From Pontederia crassipes (taxonomy: Eukaryota; Streptophyta; Magnoliopsida; Commelinales; Pontederiaceae): 64,000 nt of DNA. The stretch covers positions 69,780,696-69,844,695 of the forward strand of contig CM060188.1 of NCBI GenBank assembly GCA_030549335.1, written 5' to 3'. The notes under the pieces were generated by a model, which made no database searches, was not told where the DNA came from, and saw only the letters and a list, made by a program, of their open reading frames with translations. Below are positions 58,202-64,000 of the stretch, piece after piece (positions within the stretch are counted from its first letter, which is position 1; each line of letters opens with the position of its first letter). The translations under genes and the position numbers were made by a program.

Positions 58202-58985
58202 AGGTTTATTGGTTTACGAGTAAGTAAATAATAATAATAATAATAAATTTTCAAAAAGATCGTTGTTACCGTTGGTCGTCTCAACGTCGGGTATATAACG
58301 ACCTTCTTTCCTTCCTCCCTCCGCACACTTCTCTCTCGCTCGCTCGCTCTCTCTCTCGCTCTGAAAAGCTGCGCACCGACGACGGTTTCCATCTCAACCT
58401 TCTCGCGCGCAGACGAGCTCCTCCTGTCTTGGCCGCGCGCGGGAAGGCCGATCGATACGCGTACGTCCAAGGCATCAGCCTTCTTTCTTGGCTCCTTGTC
58501 GCGCGGCGCACAGACGAAGGTCGGTCAGTCTCCTTCTGCGTTCGCTCTGTCGGCCCGCCGTCAGGGGATCTCCGTCTCGTTTCAGTCTCTGGCTTGGCCG
58601 CACAGGCAGGCAGGCAGGCAGGGGACGGACCAAGAAAGCTTCTTGGCTGCTTCTGCGTTCCGTCAAGATCTCGCTTGGCGGCCGGCGCAGAGGAAGAGGA
58701 AGAGGAGTTTGGGGACGGAGCGCACGTCCAAGGCATCAATCAATCGATCAACCTTCCTGAGCTCGATACCGCCTCTGTCTTGGCCTCGCGTGCGCGGGAC
58801 GACGGACCGTTGCACAAACCCCATCGATCGAGTCAAGCTCTGCTTCTTGGCCCGTCAAGAGTGCTCGGTCTCCATCGTCGCCGTGTTTGTTGTGGGAGGG
58901 AGGACTCTTCTCTGCGCCCACGACCAGACGCGTGACGCCTGCTGCTTCAATTTCCCGGTGGCCCTGATCGAGAGTAATTTTTAGT
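58202..58985 (+). promoter_or_regulatory. Promoter and 5' leader of CAF1 copy 2
   Basis: TATA box TATATAA at 58292-58298, then the shortest of the three CT/CTCG tracts (58329-58362), then the GC-rich leader with a GGCA microsatellite near 58604. A putative 5'-UTR intron runs to about 59350, as in copy 1. Confidence 0.6.
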
Positions 58986-59355
58986 CTGACAATTCCATTT
59001 CTTTGTCAATTTTACTCAATGCATTAATTACTGCATAATAGTGGCTGTTCAAAAATCCTGCCGTTAATTGTTTCCTGTTAGCTAAGCTAAAAACTTTATA
59101 CTTACAGTCGCCCTTTTCCTTCTCCGGTCAATTACATTATCACCTGATTATTTTACTTGCTTATAAAGAACAAACTTGTTGGGTTCATTCGGATTTTAAT
59201 TCGCTTGCCTTCTAGTTAATTTGCTCAGCCAATTGTTGTTTCTATCTACTGCTTGTATCCTTCTGGTTGCTCGCTGTCTGATTGTTCTTATTTAACATCA
59301 TTTTTGTTTTCTTGCTGAAATTGGTTAATCATTGCTACCAAAGAAAATAGAAATA

Positions 59356-60453
59356 ATGAAAGCTTCTGTGGTTAATGTATGGAGGGAGAACTTGCCTGAA
59401 CAATTGACCATCATCTCATCCCTCTTGCCTGGACATAACTTTGTGGCGCTTGATACCGAGTTTCCGAAGTTCCTTCGAAATCCGCCTCGACGTGCATCTG
59501 AGGAGGCCGTGTATCATGCCGTCAAGCTCAACGTCGATCGCCAAAAGCTTATCCAACTTGGATTTACGTTGTTCAATGGATTTGGTTCTTTGCCGATGTC
59601 GAATGCCCATGCGACGGCTCAAACATCACCCTGCTGCTTGTCTTGGCAGTTCAACTTTCGAGATTATGATCCCTCCGCTGATGGGGTGCCATCCCTACGG
59701 AAGAGTGGCATAGACCTCAAGAAGAACATGCAAGACGGCATCGATGCACACACCTTCTCAGGTCTGCTACGAGAGTTGTTGAGCCCATACTATGGACATG
59801 TGAAATGGTTGACATTTCACGGCATCTATGATATAGCTTACCTAGTCAAGCTACTCACACAACAACCGTTGCCTAGGACCTTAGACGATTTCTTGTTACT
59901 CGCAAGAAACATCCTAGGAGAATTATTCGATATCAAGTACCTAGCTAGATTTTGTGATGGATTGCTGGATGGACAAACAAGTTTGAAGATGTTATCTTTC
60001 CATCTCTTAAAGGTTAGGATAGAAGGGGACATTGTATTACATCAAGCAGGATATGATAGCTTGATGACTGGTGCTTCATTTTGGGCTATGAAGGCAGCTC
60101 ATAACCTAATGGAAGAAGATGGTACTTGCATCCTATATGGCGTCGAGGAGCACTGCATAGGTCTACAGCAACAACAACAGGAGGAAGAGCTTATGGTGTA
60201 TGGACAACAACAACAACAAGAGGAGGAGAAAGAGCTTTTGATGCAACAACAACAACAACATATGAGGGTGTTTGTGCCTATACTTCCACATAGATTTCGC
60301 GTATTTCTAGCACCTTTACGACCTGCACCGCCACCGCTACATCTCATACCAGCAATGAAGACCGCACCGTCTCCTAGAACCATTGGGTACTTTGTTCGGC
60401 CACTGCCACCATCTATTGCTTTTGGACCACCTTCATATGGTTACCATTATTAG
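59356..60453 (+). CDS. CAF1: CCR4-associated factor 1 (CAF1) deadenylase, copy 2
   Basis: 365-residue DEDD exoribonuclease, paralogue of 38317-39411 with the same start (ATG 59356, MKASVVNVWRENLPEQL) and the same catalytic set: D33/E35, D159 in HGIYDIAYL, D234 with H230 in HQAGYDSLMT. The 15 substitutions include R14P, E26G and a C-to-Y change in ILYGVEEHC (LCGVEEH in copy 1). The glutamine run near the C-terminus is one residue longer. The reading frame is intact and leader, CDS and 3' flank are all duplicated, so both genes may be expressed. Expected role: cytoplasmic mRNA deadenylation within CCR4-NOT; plant CAF1s also act in stress responses. Confidence 0.93.
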   Translation: MKASVVNVWRENLPEQLTIISSLLPGHNFVALDTEFPKFLRNPPRRASEEAVYHAVKLNVDRQKLIQLGFTLFNGFGSLPMSNAHATAQTSPCCLSWQFNFRDYDPSADGVPSLRKSGIDLKKNMQDGIDAHTFSGLLRELLSPYYGHVKWLTFHGIYDIAYLVKLLTQQPLPRTLDDFLLLARNILGELFDIKYLARFCDGLLDGQTSLKMLSFHLLKVRIEGDIVLHQAGYDSLMTGASFWAMKAAHNLMEEDGTCILYGVEEHCIGLQQQQQEEELMVYGQQQQQEEEKELLMQQQQQHMRVFVPILPHRFRVFLAPLRPAPPPLHLIPAMKTAPSPRTIGYFVRPLPPSIAFGPPSYGYHY

Positions 60454-61155
60454 AGTTGGTGTTCCCATCTTTATACCTTTTGATTTCTATCAGCTAGTTT
60501 GGACCACCTTGTCATGGATGCCATTTTTAGATTTGCAAGTCCATCCTCTTACCTTTTGTTTTCTATTAGATTATATTGTAATTTGGACTTAATGGAGGTA
60601 TCCCTCCTTTGTTTGTTCATGAGATAAAAAAAATCTGTGAATTAAATCAAGAGTCCTTTAAAAGCAAATGAATCAAATATGGTTCAAAGATTTTTAATCC
60701 GATGATATAAAAAATAGGGGACATGGCGTCCCTCCTTTAGAGGAGGGATACCTCCATTTTTTTCTTCTAATTTTGGCAACAATGTGCATGGTAGCCTCTT
60801 CATCTGTTTTACCTTATCTTTATCCATATGTACAAATTTAATATGGAAATTATGCATATAATAAGTTAACAATACAAATTACATGTGTACTGATCAATGA
60901 TGTAGATAATAAGTTAACTATGCAACTTACACGAATACTGCTCATCTAATCTACAATTACACTTTGTCACATTGTCCTTATTTGCCTTTAATTATTACAA
61001 TTACACTTTGCTTTCAAATAACTTCCTCATTTTCTTTCCTTTTCCCGCTGTTTTTGGTGTTTTCTCCTTTTGGCTTTAAACAACTTTTTTTTCTTCATGT
61101 TCGATCCGATTTTGATGACATTGCCAAAACATTTTATTTACCAAATGAAAATGAG
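60454..61155 (+). other. 3' flank of CAF1 copy 2
   Basis: Likely 3' UTR then AT-rich sequence, collinear with 39412-40126 apart from a 15-bp deletion near 60579. No gene recognised. Confidence 0.45.
60591..60758. repeat. Inverted repeat / MITE-like unit in CAF1 3' flank, copy 2
   Basis: Same arms as 39565-39732 (AATGGAGGTATCCCTCCT and its complement at 60741-60758). Confidence 0.5.
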
Positions 61156-61610
61156 ACGCCATTTAGGTGCCATTGTGCCGCTAGCTTTGTGGTGCTAAGG
61201 AGACGCCATGTAGATGCAATTTTATGTCTTTCTCCCCACCTTCGTTGCCTTCTGCGGCGCTACAGTGACTCCGAACTCGCGTGATTTTTTATTGTATGTT
61301 GATGCCAAGGTGTTGATAAATTTGTGGCGCTAATTCAATGTGATGACAGTGCCAAATTCATATTTTACCCATCACGATTGTGGCGCTAATGGCCGAGCGG
61401 TGACGGTGATGGCCGAGCGGCAACGGCGATGATGGAGCATGATGGCAATGGAGCAGTGGAGATGGTGATGTCAGAATGACGACGGCGATGGCAGGGTGGC
61501 GACGGTGGAGGGAATAAGTAAAAAGGTAAAATGTTAAAACAAAAGATGGGATAAGGATTTAAACTAATTTTTAGCGTCACCAACACCTGTGACGCTAATG
61601 AGTGGACACT
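61156..61610. other. CACTA-like sub-terminal words downstream of CAF1 copy 2
   Basis: 61156-61266 replaces the 40127-40340 sequence of copy 1 and contains GACGCCATTTAGGTGCC and GTGCTAAGGAGACGCC, like CACTA sub-terminal repeats. 61267-61610 is collinear with 40340-40677. Confidence 0.4.
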
Positions 61611-62494
61611 TGTAACGCCCCCAAAATCACCCCTCCTGCCACGTAGGCAGTCAGGTTGACCCTGGAAGTGGTACACTGCCTATTACACTATTGACCATGA
61701 TCATTCAACAAAATAGCATGCGTGGCATCAATATTATAAGACAAAATAATTTAGGACTTTAATGCGAAAGCTCAAGCATCAAAATATCAAGGCATAGTTC
61801 ATCCATGCAGGTTATAACGAGATAATAAGAGATCACAAATCTCAAGAAGTTCAACATGCGAAAGAAATTTGATAAGCGGAATAGCATGATGTCTATGAAT
61901 AACAAGAGAATCATAATACTAAATGCAATTGAGGTAAGCTTGATAATAGAATAGTCATGTGCAGCATCCTCCGAGCTCTGAGCACTTGCACACCTCATCA
62001 AGCAGCATTCTCACCTGCAAAATTCCAATGCAGGGGGATCGAATACCCATGAGCAAAGAGCCCAGTACAATAGCAATATAGACGATGAAATAAGGATCAA
62101 TGCTAATCCAGATAAGGATCAATGAGAATCATATAACAATAGATCAGCAGTGAATAACAATATACACTGACTTCTATGCATTGATTATAATAGGCAATAT
62201 ATCATGCTTCTGTTATATCCATATCTATATTCTATTCTTTACCATGACTATACTTTGTCTTTACTGTACCCTGCATTATCTGTACCATAACATATTCCAT
62301 ACTTTACTATACAATGTTCTATACTTTACTCTACAGTACTTTACTTTACATTACTTTACTGTAAGTTGCACTACGTTTTTTACATTACTATGATATCATT
62401 AAAGTTAGTTGTCCTATGCGAGCTCGACTTTATTAGGTTGGGATGTCAGAGGTGCCTCTCTGAATCTGTAAAGCCAGTAAGCCCATATTGGGGA

Positions 62495-62735
62495 TAGGTG
62501 TGACAATACATCACCCGTTTCGGAATGCAGGTGGGAGAGGACCTGCACCCCAGGAACAGTGGTCATATAAGAACCTGTAGGTTCACTGTCTCCCCAATTA
62601 GCGCTCAGTACTATGTTCTTTGGGGAAGGAGTGTGACCATTGCATCACCCTTCTTCAAGATACAGGTGGGAGAGGACCTGAAATCTCAGGAACAGTGGTC
62701 ATCAAAGACCAGTTAGATTCGTTGTCTCCTCGGCT
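62495..62735. repeat. 134-bp imperfect tandem duplication in the LTR
   Basis: The word CAGGTGGGAGAGGACCTG occurs at about 62528 and 62662, each followed by CAGGAACAGTGGTCAT. Flanking phrases (GTGTGACaATaCATCACCC) also repeat. Confidence 0.75.
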
Positions 62736-63084
62736 AACTACCTGCCCCCTCTCTATGCTATACTATGATCTTTGTTACGTACAATGGGGCGGCACATGAC
62801 AATCCCGTATATTTATCTTTACTTTATTCATCTTTACTTATCATGTAGTCTATGAATCAGGACCCGAATGGGCATTAATGTCTGGACAATAAGACTCATC
62901 CGGTTATAGGTGAACTGGATAGAGTCTCCGACTAGGATTCAAAAGTCTGACTCAGATTGGATCAGTGTCTGACTCGGATCATATGAAAAATAATTCAATA
63001 CCTCTATGGATTAAGGTTGGGTTGAACCGGTTAGCCCGAACTGGTGGGTTGGACTAGACCAGATCATCTGAAATGGTTCACTGA

Positions 63085-63535
63085 CTGAACCGGTCGACCG
63101 TTTCTGGGTCGGTCGACCGTTCTTCTTGGTTCGGCCGAACCGAACCGCCGACTTAAACCGGTCGACCGTTCGCTATGGACCAATCGACCATTCTGTAGTA
63201 CCGGTCGACCGGTCCTCTTGGATCGGTTGACTTTCTTCTCTGTCGGACTGGTTGACCATGCACATGTGGCCGGTCGACCGATTTGCTTCTGTGCATCCAT
63301 GAATCGGTCGACCAGTCTAAGTGATCGGTCTACCGATTGTAGGATCTCAAGGACGCGCATCATGCGCAGGATCGGTCGACCATTCGGAAGATCGGTCGAC
63401 CGACCATGAGATTGAATATGTCCGGTGGCTTCTGGATCGGTCGACCGCTCCTATATGGCCGGTCGACCGATCTGAAACTCGGCAGTGCGACCTGCACGCC
63501 GGATCGGTCGACCGTTCCAGGAACCAGTCGACCGA
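63085..63535. repeat. Array of GGTCGACC palindromes
   Basis: I count 11 exact GGTCGACC octamers, mostly as (C/T)CGGTCGACCG, plus about five one- or two-base variants (for example CAATCGACCA, GGTCTACC, CAGTCGACC) in about 450 bp. Spacing is irregular. All are palindromic, so both strands carry the same word. The open frames across it are by-products of the repeat. Confidence 0.8.
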
Positions 63536-63991
63536 TTCTCTCAATAAAAATAGGGCCACCGGATATCTTCCTCGATTCCGGTGGCCTTCCGGCCATCAAA
63601 TCACTTCGATCAAAATATGAAAAACGAAGCTAACAATCTCAGGATCATGATGGACTATTCCTATGCATTAAACAATCGACATTTCATTGCTTAGGGATTT
63701 AAAACGCTAAGGTACCTTTCCGTTCGAGGTTCGCCGGCGATTTGCGTGTCGTCCGTTCGATCACCGGCCGCCCTTGACCGATGGGAAGGAGCGCCTGGTC
63801 TTTGTGGATGCCGAGGGGAGGTCGCCGTGACTCGATGGGGCGTGGACGTGGGTCGGATCGTTCAGTGCGCCGCCGCTGCTCTGCTCATCGATGGTTCGTC
63901 CGTCGGCGGAAACAGGGAAGGGGAGAGGAGGAGATGGCAGGCGGCGGTCAGCTGGGTATCCAAGTGGTGCGAGGGCGCTCCCTCTCGCCCC

Positions 63992-63998
63992 CTTTATA
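63992..63998 (-). promoter_or_regulatory. Putative LTR TATA box (minus strand)
   Basis: The minus strand reads CTATAAAGGGGG at the very end of the window, followed by a GA-rich stretch. Typical of gypsy LTR promoters, but context upstream is not visible. Confidence 0.4.
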
Positions 63999-64000
63999 GT

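Larger units (their letters stand above)
58060..61610 (+). repeat. Segmental duplication copy 2 (CAF1 locus)
   Basis: Collinear with 37000-40677. Ends at GGACACT, where the gypsy LTR TGTAACGCCC begins at 61611, so the original right boundary is hidden. Confidence 0.85.
61611..64000 (-). mobile_element. Long gypsy-type LTR, runs past the window end
   Basis: Begins TGTAACGCCCCCAAAATC; on the minus strand this is a GGGGGCGTTACA 3' terminus typical of gypsy LTRs. At the other end the minus strand reads ACTATAAAGGGGGCGAGAGG (63998-63979), a TATA box followed by GA-rich sequence. I therefore favour minus orientation with the promoter at about 63995. Inside are a TTTAC-rich low-complexity tract (62200-62400), a 134-bp tandem duplication (62528 and 62662) and the palindrome array at 63085-63535. 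No coding domain. The second boundary and the TSD lie beyond the window. Confidence 0.55.

Noticed and set aside
63085..63535. CRISPR-like array
   Set aside because: Repeat is only 8-10 bp, spacing is irregular, units are palindromic, and the context is a plant LTR.
63064..63633. Several overlapping frames with repeated Val-Asp-Arg-Ser motifs on both strands
   Set aside because: They are produced by the GGTCGACC palindrome array, which is open on both strands.

Overview
This window is nuclear DNA of a flowering plant. It carries a plant-specific NAC-type gene, two CAF1 (CCR4-associated factor 1) deadenylase genes, a piece of plastid ycf2, and dense nests of plant LTR retrotransposons and CACTA transposons. 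The GC-rich, intronless NAC reading frame next to AT-rich repeats would fit a monocot. The species cannot be fixed from the sequence alone. I see no bacterial, phage or CRISPR features.

Layout. 1-4.7 kb: broken Ty3/gypsy gag-protease, a minus-strand CACTA transposase remnant, and minus-strand gypsy LTR debris. 4.7-17.7 kb: an old LTR split by two clean insertions. One is a 10.0-kb Athila-like element (5323-15343, TSD TGTAG) with gag and an Athila ORF1 but no recognisable pol. The other is a 1.6-kb solo LTR (15529-17114, TSD GGCGG). 17.7-21.1 kb: a CACTA (En/Spm) element with transposase remnants. 21.1-32.1 kb and 41.3-57.9 kb: a scrambled mosaic of two copia families, called A and B here. A sits in B at one target (TSD GTGGT). 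A third copia element, C (52696-57038), sits in a B fragment. The B copy at 42-47 kb carries a 1.49-kb internal tandem triplication, and its LTR region holds a ycf2-derived plastid insertion.

Host genes. A roughly 0.8-kb leader (TATA box, CT-rich tract, GC-rich transcribed-looking region) occurs three times. Two copies (37.15 kb and 58.2 kb) precede nearly identical CAF1 genes inside a roughly 3.6-kb segmental duplication. The third (32.1 kb) precedes an unrelated NAC-domain reading frame, which suggests promoter capture. The CAF1 proteins keep all four DEDD catalytic acids and should shorten mRNA poly(A) tails. The NAC protein is divergent and has three 63-residue repeats.

61.6-64 kb is a long gypsy-type LTR, probably minus-strand, with an array of GGTCGACC palindromes and a TATA box at the window edge. 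Nothing here looks like a wholly new biochemical system. The most unusual points are the shared leader driving two gene families, the plastid fragment in a retroelement LTR, and duplication of an already nested A-in-B insertion.
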